DNA of 64,000 bases from Streptomyces sp. NBC_00557 (GCF_036345995.1 NZ_CP107796.1:2046001-2110000), one strand, 5' to 3'. Shown: positions 1 to 9,381, counted from the stretch's first letter. The notes: generated by a model from the sequence alone, not told the origin. Translations and numbers: made by a program.

Positions 1-1
1 G

Positions 2-379
2 ACCGAGCACACCCTGCGCCGCCTGCACCTGGATCCGTACGTGGACCTGTTCCGCGGCGAGCACCTGGGCTTCGCGCCGACCGCCGAGGCGGTCGCCCGC
101 TGGTGGGACCTGGCCGCGATCGCCAAGGAGCACGAGCGCTTCCTGGACGCGCACGGCCCGGTGCTGCGCGCCTGGGAGCGCCGGCCGGACACCCCGCCCG
201 AGGAGGCCTACCGGGACTACCTCCTCGCCCTCGACTCCTGGCGCCATCTGCCGTACACGGACCCCGGCCTGCCCACCCGGCTGCTGCCCGCCGGCTGGCC
301 GGGGTTGCGCTCGGCGGAGGTGTTCCAGGGGCTGCACCGCCGGCTGCGCGACGCGGGGGCCGGGTTCGCCGGGCTGTGA
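2..379 (+). CDS. PaaX family transcriptional regulator, C-terminal part (5' end outside window)
   Basis: The reading frame is open from base 2 to the TGA ending at 379, so only the last 125 residues are visible. They fit the PaaX C-terminal domain: a DLF-type segment, a WDL segment followed by a long helix, then WRHLPYTDPGLPTRLLP and a WPG motif. PaaX-family repressors sense aryl-CoA thioesters such as phenylacetyl-CoA (family knowledge). Its closeness to a salicylyl/aminobenzoyl-CoA hydroxylase gene suggests it controls that aromatic-degradation locus, but the DNA-binding half cannot be seen. Confidence 0.75.
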   Translation, partial: TEHTLRRLHLDPYVDLFRGEHLGFAPTAEAVARWWDLAAIAKEHERFLDAHGPVLRAWERRPDTPPEEAYRDYLLALDSWRHLPYTDPGLPTRLLPAGWPGLRSAEVFQGLHRRLRDAGAGFAGL

Positions 380-397
380 CCGGCTTTCCCGCGTGTC

Positions 398-835
398 TCA
401 GAAGCGGCGCAGCCGCATCGCGACGCCGTGCCCGAGGGCGAGGTAGAGCACCGCGGGCAGGCCGTAGTTGAGCAGCACCCGCAGGCTCTCCGTGTCCATC
501 GTGAAGATGTCCTGAGACCACCAGGACAGCGCGTCGGCCACGTCTTCGACGAAGCCGACGAACACGTTCGCGTGATTGGCCTCCAGCAGGTACAGCACGA
601 TCCACAGTCCGAGGAAGGCCGCCGCGACGTCGCCGATCGTGTGAATGACCAGCGCGGCACGTCGGATGCCCGAGCCGTCCCGGCGCCGCTGCGGGGCGGG
701 CGCGACCGGCGCGACCGGCGGCACCGCGGGTTCCACGTACCGGTGGGCCGGGTGCGGGCCCTGGCCGTATCCGTGTCCGGATCCGTGTCCGTATCCGTAT
801 CCGGGCTGCTCGGGCAGCGGCCTGGTGTCAGTCAT
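398..835 (-). CDS. small integral membrane protein with Gly/Tyr/His-rich N-terminus
   Basis: This 145-residue protein is of unknown function. The first ~50 residues are low complexity: a GYGYGHGSGHGYGQG-type tract, then a Pro/Val/Ala stretch. The tract is encoded by a visible ATCCGT/GTCCGT hexamer repeat around 765-805. Two hydrophobic segments follow, at roughly residues 60-83 and 122-138, and the protein ends with a basic RLRRF tail. The ATG at 835 is the most plausible start because the open frame further upstream runs into non-coding and antisense sequence. The gene lies 158 bases downstream of the oxidoreductase fusion gene on the same strand and may be transcribed alone. Confidence 0.7.
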   Translation of the reverse strand: MTDTRPLPEQPGYGYGHGSGHGYGQGPHPAHRYVEPAVPPVAPVAPAPQRRRDGSGIRRAALVIHTIGDVAAAFLGLWIVLYLLEANHANVFVGFVEDVADALSWWSQDIFTMDTESLRVLLNYGLPAVLYLALGHGVAMRLRRF

Positions 836-993
836 CGCAGTCTCGATCCCTGGGCTCGTCCGTGGGGTGTGCCGAATGGCTCGAAAGAACCTAGACAGCC
901 GCCGATAACGGACCGGTTCAGGAACCGTGCGAATCACGTGGAAGGCGTGTGACCGGCCCCGGCCGGTCCCGCCGGCAATGCAGCGCCGACGAT

Positions 994-3315
994 TCAGCGG
1001 CCGAGGGTCAGCCGGGGCTTCGGGGCGTCCGTGCGGCCGGTCTGGGGGCGGCGGCTGCCGGCCCGGTAGGGCGCGGGCCAGACGGCGCCCGGGCCCTCGT
1101 ACCCCTGCTCGGCCGCCGCGTGCAGGGTCCAGTGCGGGTCGTACAGGTGCGGGCGGGCCAGTGCGCACAGGTCCGTGCGCCCGGCGAGGATCAGGGAGTT
1201 GACGTCGTCCCACGAGGAGATCGCGCCCACGGCGATCACCGGGACGCCGGCCTCGTGCCGGATCCGGTCGGCGTACGGCGTCTGGTACGACCGCCCGAAC
1301 TCCGGCCGCTCCTCGGCCACGACCTGCCCGGTGGACACGTCGATCGCGTCGGCGCCGTGCGCGGCGAAGGCGCGGGCGATCTCCACCGCGTCCTCGGCGG
1401 TGGTGCCGCCCTCGGCCCAGTCGGTGGCCGAGATGCGGACCGTCATCGGCCGCTCCGCGGGCCACACCGCCCGTACGGCGTCGAAGACCTCCAGCGGGAA
1501 CCTCAGCCGCCGCTCCAGCGAGCCGCCGTAGGCGTCGGTGCGGTGGTTGGTGAGCGGGGAGAGGAAGCCGGAGAGCAGGTAGCCGTGCGCGCAGTGCAGT
1601 TCGAGCAGGTCGAACCCGGCCCGCGCGGCCCGCCAGGCGGCGGCGGCGAACTGTTCGCGGATGTCGGTGAGCTGGGCCCGGGAGAGCTGGCGCGGCGTCT
1701 GGCTGCCCGGTTTGTACGGCAGCGGGGAGGCGGCCACGAGCGGCCAGTTGCCGCGGGGCAGCGGCTCGTCCATGCCCTCCCACATCACCTGCGTGGAGCC
1801 CTTGCGGCCCGAGTGGCCGAGCTGGACGCCGATCGCGGTGCCGGGCGCCCGGGTGTGCACGAAGTCGGTGATCCGCCGCCATGCCTCGGCCTGCCGGCCG
1901 GTGTAGAGACCGGCGCAGCCCGGCGTGATGCGGCCCTCCTCGCTCACGCACACCATCTCGGTCATGACCAGTCCGGCCCCGCCGAGCGCGCGGGCGCCCA
2001 GGTGGACGAGGTGGAAGTCGCCGGGGACGCCGTCGGCGGCGGAGTACATGTCCATCGGGGACACCACGACCCGGTTGCGCAGGGTCAGGCCGCGCAGCCG
2101 GAACGGGGTGAACATCGGCGGCGTGCCTGGCGGGCAGCCGAACTCGCGCTCGACCGCCTCGGTGAAGTGGGCGTCGCGCAGCCGGAGGTTGTCGTGGGTG
2201 ACGCGGCGGCTGCGGGTGAGCAGGTTGAAGGCGAACTGGCGGGGCGGCTGGTCCAGGTACAGCCGCAGGTTCTCGAACCACTCCAGGCTCGCCCGGGCGG
2301 CCCGCTGGGTGGAGGCGACGACCGGCTTGCGCTCCTTTTCGTAGGCCGACAGCGCGCTGGGCACGTCCGGCTGTTCCTCCAGGCACGCGGCCAGGGCCAG
2401 CGCGTCCTCCACGGCCAGCTTGGTGCCGGAGCCGATGGAGAAGTGGGCGGTGTGCGCGGCGTCGCCGAGCAGGACGACGTTGCCGTGGGACCAGCGGCCG
2501 TTGACCACCGTACGGAAGCTGGTCCAGGCCGAGTTGTTGGAGCGCAGGGGGCGGCCGCGGAGCGCGTCGGCGAAGATCTTGGCGCAGCGCTCGATGGATT
2601 CGCCCGGTTCCGGTTCGTCGAAGCCCGCCGCCCGCCACACCTCCTCGCGCATCTCCACGATCACGGTCGAGGCGCCGAACTGATCCTGCGGCCCGGAGGG
2701 CCTCGTGGAGGGGTGGTGGTCGGGAGACGGGTGGGCATAGGGGTAGCCGTGCAGCTGCATCACGCCGTGCGGGGTCTCGGCGATCTCGAAGCGGAAGGCG
2801 TCGAAGGGGAAGTCGGCGGCGAGCCATATGTAGCGGCAGCGGTGTGTCGTCACGTGCGGCTCGAACACGTCGGCGTGGGCGGCGCGGGTGGTGCTGTTGA
2901 CCCCGTCCGCGGCGATGACGAGGTCGTACGCGGCCGAGAGCGTCTCCGCGCGGGGCGCCTCGGTGGAGAACCTCAGGTCCACGCCGAGGGACCGGCAGCG
3001 CTCGTGCAGGATCGCGAGGAGCCGCCGCCTGCCCAGCGCGGCGAAGCCGTGCCCCCCGGAGCGGTGCGTGACGCCCCGGTGCACGATGTCGATGTCGTCC
3101 CAGCGGACGAAGTCGCGCTGCAGGGCCTCGTAGACGACGGGGTCGGCGTGTTCGATGCCGCCGAGTGTCTCGTCGGAGAGGACCACGCCGAAGCCGAAGG
3201 TGACGTCCGGGGCGTTGCGCTCCCAGACGGTGATCTCACGGGCCGGGTCGAGCCGTTTCAGCAGCGCCGCCGCGTACAGCCCGCCGGGGCCGCCGCCGAT
3301 GACCGCCACACGCAT
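994..3315 (-). CDS. bifunctional salicylyl-CoA 5-hydroxylase / Old Yellow Enzyme-type oxidoreductase fusion
   Basis: This 773-residue fusion joins two flavoenzymes. Residues 1-~380 form a class A flavoprotein monooxygenase with the FAD dinucleotide motif GGGPGG at 7-12 and the second FAD motif GDAAH at 284-288. From about residue 400 the protein is an OYE-type FMN oxidoreductase, with TMTEM-like and HGYLLSGFLSP segments and a YGGS..RR phosphate-binding region. The layout matches 2-aminobenzoyl-CoA monooxygenase/reductase and the salicylyl-CoA 5-hydroxylases, which hydroxylate (and may then reduce) a CoA-activated aromatic ring. The gene starts 6 bases after the crotonase gene ends, so they form an operon. 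Whether the substrate is salicylyl- or anthraniloyl-CoA cannot be told from sequence. No CoA ligase is visible. Confidence 0.85.
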   Translation of the reverse strand: MRVAVIGGGPGGLYAAALLKRLDPAREITVWERNAPDVTFGFGVVLSDETLGGIEHADPVVYEALQRDFVRWDDIDIVHRGVTHRSGGHGFAALGRRRLLAILHERCRSLGVDLRFSTEAPRAETLSAAYDLVIAADGVNSTTRAAHADVFEPHVTTHRCRYIWLAADFPFDAFRFEIAETPHGVMQLHGYPYAHPSPDHHPSTRPSGPQDQFGASTVIVEMREEVWRAAGFDEPEPGESIERCAKIFADALRGRPLRSNNSAWTSFRTVVNGRWSHGNVVLLGDAAHTAHFSIGSGTKLAVEDALALAACLEEQPDVPSALSAYEKERKPVVASTQRAARASLEWFENLRLYLDQPPRQFAFNLLTRSRRVTHDNLRLRDAHFTEAVEREFGCPPGTPPMFTPFRLRGLTLRNRVVVSPMDMYSAADGVPGDFHLVHLGARALGGAGLVMTEMVCVSEEGRITPGCAGLYTGRQAEAWRRITDFVHTRAPGTAIGVQLGHSGRKGSTQVMWEGMDEPLPRGNWPLVAASPLPYKPGSQTPRQLSRAQLTDIREQFAAAAWRAARAGFDLLELHCAHGYLLSGFLSPLTNHRTDAYGGSLERRLRFPLEVFDAVRAVWPAERPMTVRISATDWAEGGTTAEDAVEIARAFAAHGADAIDVSTGQVVAEERPEFGRSYQTPYADRIRHEAGVPVIAVGAISSWDDVNSLILAGRTDLCALARPHLYDPHWTLHAAAEQGYEGPGAVWPAPYRAGSRRPQTGRTDAPKPRLTLGR

Positions 3316-3321
3316 GCGCGC

Positions 3322-4149
3322 TCACCTTCCTCGCCATTTCGGGGGGCGCTTCTCGGTGAAGGCCGCGTGGAACTCCGCGTAGTCCTCGCCGTTCATCAGC
3401 AGGGCCTGGGTGGAGGCGTCCAGTTCGACGGCCGCCGCGAGGGGCATGTCCAGCTCGGCGGTCAGCAGGGCCTTGGTCTGCGCGTACGCCAGGGCCGGGC
3501 CGTCGGCCAGGCGGCGGGCCAGGGCCTGCGCGGCCTCGTCCGCGTGTCCCTCCTCGGTCAGCTCGCTGACCAGGCCGATCCGCTCGGCCTCGGGGGCCCG
3601 GACCGGTTCACCGAGCATGAGCAGGCGGGTGGCGTGGCCGAGGCCGACGACACGGGGCAGCAGATAGGCCGCGCCCATGTCGCCGCCGGACAGGCCGACG
3701 CGGGTGAAGAGGAAGGCGAAGCGGGCGCTCGGGTCGGCGACGCGGAAGTCGGCCGCCAGCGCCAGGACCGCTCCGGCGCCGGCCGCCACGCCGTGGACGG
3801 CGGCGATCACGGGGAAGGGGCACTCCCTGATCGCCCGGACCACCTGACCGGTCATCCGGTTGAAGTCGAGGAGCTGTGCGGTGTCCATGCCGAGGGTGGC
3901 GCCGATGATCTCGTCGACGTCGCCGCCGGAGCAGAAGCCCCGCCCCTCGCCGGCCAGCACCAGGGCGCGCACGGAGCGCTCCCGGGACAGCTCGGCGAGC
4001 AGGTCGCGCAGGTCGGCGTAGGCGCCGAAGGTGAGCGCGTTGAGCTTCTCGGGGCGGGCGAGGGTGACGGTGGCGACCCCGTCGGCGACCTGGAGGCGCA
4101 GGTGCCCCCAGTCGCGGGTGCGGGTGGCGGAGCCGGTGAAGGGACTCAT
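3322..4149 (-). CDS. enoyl-CoA hydratase/isomerase (crotonase) family protein
   Basis: A 275-residue crotonase-fold protein, of normal length for the family. The oxyanion-hole region GRGFCSGGDVDE is clear and is followed by a second GAGA-type glycine segment. The ATG at 4149 is preceded by AAGGAGG at good spacing, so the longer open frame reaching 4197 is not used. It is the first gene of an operon with the hydroxylase-oxidoreductase fusion and probably processes the non-aromatic CoA intermediate produced by that enzyme. The exact reaction (hydration, hydrolysis or ring cleavage) is inference. Confidence 0.85.
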   Translation of the reverse strand: MSPFTGSATRTRDWGHLRLQVADGVATVTLARPEKLNALTFGAYADLRDLLAELSRERSVRALVLAGEGRGFCSGGDVDEIIGATLGMDTAQLLDFNRMTGQVVRAIRECPFPVIAAVHGVAAGAGAVLALAADFRVADPSARFAFLFTRVGLSGGDMGAAYLLPRVVGLGHATRLLMLGEPVRAPEAERIGLVSELTEEGHADEAAQALARRLADGPALAYAQTKALLTAELDMPLAAAVELDASTQALLMNGEDYAEFHAAFTEKRPPKWRGR

Positions 4150-4426
4150 GACGTGCGGCCTCCTTGGGCGGCGGTGCCGTACGTTGCGCTGTCCCATGAA
4201 GTTATCACTTGTTTGTGACTGTCGTCACGACCACGCGACAGGCCTCGGTGGTCCGGCCGGATCCGGTCACGTGCGTCACCGGTCGGCGACAGCGCCGTAA
4301 CAGTGGGGGCGAGCGGGCGAGCCGGGCCGTTCGCATGGGTAGGCCGCCCGGTACCGGGGCCGAGGGTCCCGGGCGCAGCCCGCCGTCGGCCACCGGGGCC
4401 GGGCCCGTACCATCTCTACAGTCGAA

Positions 4427-4442
4427 AGCAGGACAGCCTGCT
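4427..4442 (+). promoter_or_regulatory. short hairpin over the ribosome-binding region of the RsbW-like gene
   Basis: AGCAGG-ACAG-CCTGCT is a perfect 6-bp stem with a 4-base loop ending two bases before the ATG at 4445. The only Shine-Dalgarno-like bases (AGGA) are inside the left arm. If the hairpin forms in the mRNA it would limit ribosome access. The structure is seen; its function is inference. The rest of 4150-4444 is the divergent promoter region between the crotonase and ATPase genes. Confidence 0.35.
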
Positions 4443-4444
4443 CC

Positions 4445-4900
4445 ATGAACGGACTCGCCTTGCACGAACCCACCACCGAACCGGCCTCCTGGCGGATCGC
4501 GCTGCCGCACACCGCGGCGGCGGTGCCCGCGGCCCGTGCCCTGGTGCGCTCGGCCCTCGCCGAGGTGGAGCACCCGGCCGACTGCGACACCGCGGAGCTG
4601 CTCACGGCGGAGCTGGTGGCCAACGCCGTGGAGCACACCGCCGGGCGCGGCCCGATCGAGCTGGTGGTGGAGCTGCTGCCCGGCGGCTGCCAGGTCGAGG
4701 TGCACGACCCGGACCCGGCCCCGCCCGGCCATCTGACCCGGCCGGTGATCGAGGAGCCCGACGTCTGGCAGGAGGGCGGGCGCGGGCTGCTGCTGATCCG
4801 CGCCCTCAGCTCGTCCTGCGGGCACCGCCCCACCCCGCGGGGCAAGGCGGTGTGGTTCAGACTCCCTGCGGTTCCCGCTCAGCGGCGGCGCTCGGCGTGA
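4445..4900 (+). CDS. RsbW-like ATP-binding protein (anti-sigma factor / HATPase_c)
   Basis: A 151-residue single-domain GHKL ATPase of the kind very numerous in Streptomyces. The N box is visible (ELVANAVEHT, about residues 57-66), then the VHDPDP segment and the glycine-rich lid GGRGLLLI near residue 117. Such proteins act as serine kinases/anti-sigma factors towards anti-anti-sigma partners; no partner gene is adjacent. The 3' end overlaps the convergent permease gene by 44 bases (4857-4900), so the last ~14 codons lie on both transcripts. Confidence 0.85.
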   Translation: MNGLALHEPTTEPASWRIALPHTAAAVPAARALVRSALAEVEHPADCDTAELLTAELVANAVEHTAGRGPIELVVELLPGGCQVEVHDPDPAPPGHLTRPVIEEPDVWQEGGRGLLLIRALSSSCGHRPTPRGKAVWFRLPAVPAQRRRSA

Positions 4901-6305
4901 CCTCGGGCGCGGCCTGGGCCAGCGTGGAGTGCCGGCGGCCGTAGGCGGCGTAGATCGCGAGGCCCACCGCGAGGAACACCGCGAACTGGATCCAGGTCTG
5001 CCAGCCGGTCTCGTACATCAGGTACAGGCAGAAGGCGACGCCGAGCAGCGGACCCACCGGGTACAGCGGCACCCGGAAGCTGCGGCTGAGGCCCGGCTCG
5101 CGGCGGCGCAGCGTGATCACCGCGATGTTGACGGCGGCCATGATCGCGAGGGTGCCGATGGTGCACAGGTTCATCACGGCGTCCAGCGAGGCGAAGGCCG
5201 CCGGGAGCGCGAAGACCACGGCGACGATCAGGGTGCCGGCCACCGGGGTGGAGGTCTTCGGGTTCACCTTCTCGAAGACGCGCGGGATCAGGCCGTCCCG
5301 GGACATCGACATCAGGATGCGGGTCTGGCCGTACATCACGGCGAGGACGACGGAGGCGATGGCGACGACCGCGCCGAAGGCGACGACTCCGCCGCCGACG
5401 GTGGAGCCGGTGACCTCGTTGACGACGTAGGAGAGGGCGGCGGGGCGGCCGGCGACCTGGTCGCTGCCGATGGCGCCGATCGCGGCGACGGCGACCGCGC
5501 AGTACAGCAGGGTGACGATGCCCATGCAGACCATGATCGCGACGGGGATGTCCCGGCGCGGGTTCTTGGCCTCCTCGCCGGCCGTGGTGATCGCGTCGAA
5601 GCCGATGTAGGAGAAGAACGCGGCCGTGGTGCCCGCGCCGATGCCGCCGAGGCCGGCCGGGGAGAACGGGGTGAGGTTGCCGTGCTTGAAGGCGCTGTAG
5701 CCGACGGCGCAGAAGGCCAGCAGGATGACGAGCTTGACGGCGGCCATGGCGGCCGTGGCCCGCGCGCTCTCGCGCACGCCGCGCACCAGCAGGACGGACG
5801 CCATGGCGATCACGATCACGGCCGGGAGGTTGACGATCCCGCCGTCGCCGGGTCCCGCGGACAGCGCGGCCGGAAGCTGCAGGCCGGTGAGGCTGTGCAG
5901 CAGCTCGTTGACGTACTGGCTCCAGCCGACGGCGACGGCCGAGATGGAGACGCCGTACTCCAGCAGCAGGCACCAGCCGACCAGGAAGGCGGTGGACTCG
6001 CCGAGGCCGGCGTAGGCGAAGGAGTACGAGGAGCCGGAGACCGGGATCGCGCCGCCCAGCTCCGCGAAGGAGAAGGCGGTGAAGACGCAGGTGATCGCGG
6101 CGAGGACGAAGGAGACGACGACGGCCGGACCGGCCTGGGCGACGGAGTCGGAGAGGCCGACGAAGATGCCGGTGCCGACGATGGCGCCGACGCCGAAGCA
6201 GATGAGCTGGAACAGGCCCATCGTGCGCTTCAGGCCGTGTCCCTCGCGGTCGGCGCCGGATTCGGCGACCAGCAGGTGCGGGGACTTGATGCGGGGAGCG
6301 GGCAT
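4857..6305 (-). CDS. amino acid permease, APC superfamily (CAT/YfnA-like)
   Basis: This 482-residue protein has about 12 predicted membrane segments. The first helix carries the APC substrate-site signature GVGAIVGTGIFVG, and the IGFDAITTAGEEAKNPRRDIP loop is typical of cationic amino acid transporters of the YfnA/ApcT group. The ATG at 6305 starts just before the hydrophilic KRTMGLF lead-in to helix 1. The gene lies 116 bases downstream of arcB on the same strand, so uptake of arginine or exchange with ornithine is a reasonable inference (an arcD-like role). The C-terminal 45 bases overlap the convergent ATPase gene. Confidence 0.85.
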   Translation of the reverse strand: MPAPRIKSPHLLVAESGADREGHGLKRTMGLFQLICFGVGAIVGTGIFVGLSDSVAQAGPAVVVSFVLAAITCVFTAFSFAELGGAIPVSGSSYSFAYAGLGESTAFLVGWCLLLEYGVSISAVAVGWSQYVNELLHSLTGLQLPAALSAGPGDGGIVNLPAVIVIAMASVLLVRGVRESARATAAMAAVKLVILLAFCAVGYSAFKHGNLTPFSPAGLGGIGAGTTAAFFSYIGFDAITTAGEEAKNPRRDIPVAIMVCMGIVTLLYCAVAVAAIGAIGSDQVAGRPAALSYVVNEVTGSTVGGGVVAFGAVVAIASVVLAVMYGQTRILMSMSRDGLIPRVFEKVNPKTSTPVAGTLIVAVVFALPAAFASLDAVMNLCTIGTLAIMAAVNIAVITLRRREPGLSRSFRVPLYPVGPLLGVAFCLYLMYETGWQTWIQFAVFLAVGLAIYAAYGRRHSTLAQAAPEVTPSAAAEREPQGV

Positions 6306-6421
6306 TGCGGGTGGTGCTCGTTTCTGGGATGTACGGGGCGACCTGGTGGGTCGCGGCGACGGCCCGAGGCTGGGGTGGTGCCGGGCCGCCGGCCAGGATA
6401 AGGGCTGGTGGGGACGGGGGA

Positions 6422-7438
6422 CTAGGCGCGCCGGCCGAGTGTGGCGACCAGCACCGCCTTGATGGTGTGCAGGCGGTTCTCGGCCTCGTCGAAGACGACC
6501 GAGTGCGCGGACTCGAAGACCTCGTCGGTGACCTCCAGCGAGTCGCGGCCGTAGGTCTCGTGGATCTCGCGGCCCACCTGGGTGCCCAGGTCGTGGAAGG
6601 CCGGCAGGCAGTGCAGGAACTTCACGTCCGGGTTGCCGGTGGCGCGCAGCACGTCCATGGTCACGGCGTACGGCGCGAGGGCGTCGATCCGCTCGGCCCA
6701 GACCTCCTTGGGCTCGCCCATGGAGACCCACACGTCCGTGGCGACGAAGTCGGCGCCCGCGACGCCCTCGGCGGTGTCCTCGGTGAGGGTGATCCGGGCG
6801 CCGCTCGAGGCGGCCAGCTCCTGGGCGCGGTCGACGATCTCCTGGGCGGGCCAGTAGCTCTTGGGGGCCACGATCCGCACGTCCATGCCGAGCAGGGCGC
6901 CGGTGACCAGGTAGGAGTTGCCCATGTTGAAGCGGGCGTCGCCGAGGTAGGCGAAGGCGATCTGGCGCAGCGGCTTGGCGCTGTGCTCGGTCATGGTGAG
7001 CACGTCGGCGAGCATCTGGGTGGGGTGCCAGTCGTCGGTGAGCCCGTTGTAGACGGGCACCCCGGCGTACGCCGCCAGCTCCTCGACCTTGGCCTGGCTG
7101 TCGCCGCGGTACTCGATGGCGTCGAACATCCGGCCGAGCACCCGGGCGGTGTCCCGCACGGACTCCTTGTGCCCGATCTGGGAGCCGGAGGGGTCGAGGT
7201 AGGTGGTGCGGGCGCCCTGGTCGGCGGCGGCGACCTCGAAGGCGCAGCGGGTGCGCGTCGAGGTCTTCTCGAAGACCAGGGCGATGTTCCGGCCACGCAG
7301 GTACTGCGTCTCGGCGCCCGCCTTCTTGGCCGCCTTCAGCTCGGCTGCCAGCTCGACCAGGCCGCGGAACTCCTCCTCGGTGAAGTCCAGCTCCTTGAGG
7401 AAGTGGCGGCCGGCGAGGGCGGTCGGGGCTGTCGCCAT
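6422..7438 (-). CDS. arcB: ornithine carbamoyltransferase, catabolic context
   Basis: A 338-residue OTC of full family length. The carbamoyl-phosphate site [11 protein letters not shown] and the ornithine/catalytic HCLPAFHD motif are intact. The ATG at 7438 has GGAG about 8 bases upstream, so I prefer it over the GTG at 7465. Its position between arginine deiminase and an amino acid permease points to citrulline phosphorolysis in the arginine deiminase pathway rather than biosynthetic ArgF. No carbamate kinase gene is present here. A tandem octamer (7480-7507) lies just upstream. Confidence 0.9.
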   Translation of the reverse strand: MATAPTALAGRHFLKELDFTEEEFRGLVELAAELKAAKKAGAETQYLRGRNIALVFEKTSTRTRCAFEVAAADQGARTTYLDPSGSQIGHKESVRDTARVLGRMFDAIEYRGDSQAKVEELAAYAGVPVYNGLTDDWHPTQMLADVLTMTEHSAKPLRQIAFAYLGDARFNMGNSYLVTGALLGMDVRIVAPKSYWPAQEIVDRAQELAASSGARITLTEDTAEGVAGADFVATDVWVSMGEPKEVWAERIDALAPYAVTMDVLRATGNPDVKFLHCLPAFHDLGTQVGREIHETYGRDSLEVTDEVFESAHSVVFDEAENRLHTIKAVLVATLGRRA

Positions 7439-7479
7439 GGGGCGCTCCAGAGGGTACGAGAACACGTGACTACTGGAAG

Positions 7480-7507
7480 TCTATACGATCCTCCACATTT
7501 CTATACG
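7480..7507. promoter_or_regulatory. tandem octamer TCTATACG x2, candidate operator/promoter element of arcB
   Basis: TCTATACG occurs at 7480-7487 and again at 7500-7507, exactly 20 bases apart (about two helical turns). It lies in the short arcA-arcB gap, which is AT-richer than its surroundings. On the minus strand each copy reads CGTATAGA, and each contains a TATAGA that could also serve as a -10 box. A dimer binding one DNA face is possible; the regulator is unknown. Confidence 0.45.
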
Positions 7508-7529
7508 GCATCTCGTTCTGCGGACGGCG

Positions 7530-8753
7530 CTACACCGCGTCCCGCTCGACCGGGCAGCTCATGCAGCGCGGCCCGCCCCGGCCCCGGCCCAGCTCGCTGC
7601 CCGGGATCTCGATCACCTCGATGCCCTGCTTGCGCAGGTGGGTGTTGGTGGTCGAGTTGCGCTCGTAGGCGATGACCACCCCGGGCTCGACGGCGAGCAC
7701 GTTGCAGCCGTCGTCCCACTGCTCGCGCTCGGCGGCGTGCACGTCCTGGGTGGCGGTCAGCACCCGGATCTCACCGAGGCCGAGCGCGGCGGCGATCGCG
7801 CGGTGCATGTGCTCCGGCGGATGGTCGGTGACCTTCAGTTCCTTCTCGCAGACCCCCGGCTCGATGGTGTACGAGCGCAGCATGCCGAGCCCGGCGTACT
7901 GGGTGAAGGTGTCCCCGTCGACCATGGTCATCACGGTGTCGAGGTGCATGAAGGCGCGCCGCTTGGGCATGTCGAGCGCGACGATCGTGCGCGCCGAGCC
8001 CGCCGCGAACAGCTTGTACGCCAGCATCTCCACGGCCTGCGGGGTGGTGCGCTCGCTCATCCCGACCAGGACGGCGCCGTTGCCGATCACGAGGACGTCG
8101 CCGCCCTCGATGGTGGAGGGGTGGTCGGCCTGCCCCTGGGACCAGACGTGGAAGGTCTCGTCGCGGAACAGCGGGTGGTACCGGTAGATCGCCTCGAAGT
8201 GCACCGTCTCCCGCTGCCGCGCGGGCAGCCGCATGGCGTTGATGGCGACCCCGTCGTAGATCCAGGCGGAGGTGTCGCGGGTGAACAGGTGGTTGGGCAG
8301 GGGGCCGAGGAGGAAGTCGTCGAGGTCCATCACATGGAAGCGGACGGAGGTCGGCTCCGCGTGCCCCTCAAGGAACTCCCGCTTGGTCATGCCGCCCACC
8401 AGCGCCTCGGCCAGCTCCCGCGCGGGCATCGCTTCGAAGGCGGCGCGCAGATGGCCGGCGGCGAGGGGGCCGTACTCCTTCTCGTGGAAGACCCGGTCGA
8501 GGACGAGGGCGCGGGCCTCGGGCACCCGGAGCGTCTCGGTGAGCAGGTCGCCGAAGAGGTGGACGGCGACGCCGCGGTCCCGCAGGACGTCGGCGAACCC
8601 GTCGTGCTCGGCGCGCGCCCGGCGCACCCACAGCACGTCGTCGAAGAGGAGGGCGTCCTTGTTGCTCGGGGTGAGCCTTTTGAGCTCGAGGTCGGGCCGG
8701 TGCAGGATCACCCGGCGCAGCCGTCCGGCCTCGGAGTCGACGTGGTATGCCAT
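7530..8753 (-). CDS. arcA: arginine deiminase
   Basis: A 407-residue enzyme that hydrolyses arginine to citrulline and ammonia. Catalytic landmarks are present: the FTRDTSAW substrate segment, the histidine region [12 protein letters not shown], and the nucleophilic cysteine in the C-terminal PRCMSCP motif. I use the ATG at 8753 because homologues begin near the VDSEAGRLR motif. A GTG at 8786 in the same frame is the alternative, and the purine run GGATGGAGG sits unusually close to the chosen ATG. It probably forms an operon with arcB (91-base gap) and the permease. Confidence 0.92.
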   Translation of the reverse strand: MAYHVDSEAGRLRRVILHRPDLELKRLTPSNKDALLFDDVLWVRRARAEHDGFADVLRDRGVAVHLFGDLLTETLRVPEARALVLDRVFHEKEYGPLAAGHLRAAFEAMPARELAEALVGGMTKREFLEGHAEPTSVRFHVMDLDDFLLGPLPNHLFTRDTSAWIYDGVAINAMRLPARQRETVHFEAIYRYHPLFRDETFHVWSQGQADHPSTIEGGDVLVIGNGAVLVGMSERTTPQAVEMLAYKLFAAGSARTIVALDMPKRRAFMHLDTVMTMVDGDTFTQYAGLGMLRSYTIEPGVCEKELKVTDHPPEHMHRAIAAALGLGEIRVLTATQDVHAAEREQWDDGCNVLAVEPGVVIAYERNSTTNTHLRKQGIEVIEIPGSELGRGRGGPRCMSCPVERDAV

Positions 8754-8850
8754 GCCTCCATCCTGGCCGTCCGCGCCCGTCTTCACGCCCTAGTCGACCG
8801 TTTCCGTCCGCTCCTGTTTTCGTCCCACTGACGAGAAGCGGGGCCGTCGG

Positions 8851-9381
8851 TCAGATCGCGGTACAGGGGACCGGCCAGCGGCGGATGCGCGGAGGCAGCG
8901 CGACGGCCCAGCCCCCGGCGGCCAGCACCAGCCGCTCGGCGGTGAGCAGGTCCAGGGCCTCCGGGTCGACGGCGTCGAGCGGCTCGGGTTCCTGCAGGCG
9001 GAGGAAGGCGGCGAGCAGACCGGGGTGGTCGAGGGTGAGCCGTACGGCCGTGCCCCGCTGTCTGCGGTCCAGGACCGTGACGAAGCCGGGCCCGCGCCGG
9101 TGATGGAGCCTTCCGTAGGAGTAGGCGGCCCGCCAGTCCGCCAACTCGGCCTCGTGACCGGGCAGTTCCAGGGGCGGCGGGAGATGGCGGAGCACCCCGA
9201 GGTCGTACGACGGGCTGCCCGCGGCGTGCCAGGCGACGTGCAGCCCCAGGCTCTCGCACTCGCGCAGGAAGCGCACCGCCTCCGCCGTCGCCCGGCCCGC
9301 GCCGCTCAGGTCCAGCGCCTGTGCCACGTCGGCCCCTCGCCGGGTGAGCCGGTACGGCACCTCGTCGGGCAGCGCGCTCAT
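8851..9381 (-). CDS. DUF5825-like protein of a putative RiPP locus
   Basis: A 176-residue soluble protein that starts inside the stop codon of the radical SAM gene (ATGA overlap at 9378-9381), so the two are translationally coupled. It has no recognisable catalytic motif, though one WHAAGSPSYDLGVLRHLPPP segment is distinctive. From memory it resembles DUF5825 proteins, which are often annotated beside RiPP-maturation radical SAM C-methyltransferases. A peptide-binding or partner role for the methyltransferase is therefore plausible, but this rests on context only. Confidence 0.7.
   Translation of the reverse strand: MSALPDEVPYRLTRRGADVAQALDLSGAGRATAEAVRFLRECESLGLHVAWHAAGSPSYDLGVLRHLPPPLELPGHEAELADWRAAYSYGRLHHRRGPGFVTVLDRRQRGTAVRLTLDHPGLLAAFLRLQEPEPLDAVDPEALDLLTAERLVLAAGGWAVALPPRIRRWPVPCTAI

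Noticed and set aside
398..2827. 809-codon minus-strand frame joining the small membrane protein with upstream sequence
   Set aside because: Only the last 145 codons are protein-like; the rest is an alternate frame of the oxidoreductase fusion gene.
949..4218. 1089-codon open frame on the plus strand
   Set aside because: It is antisense to two clear enzymes on the minus strand and has shadow composition (Gly/Arg/Val-rich, no motifs).
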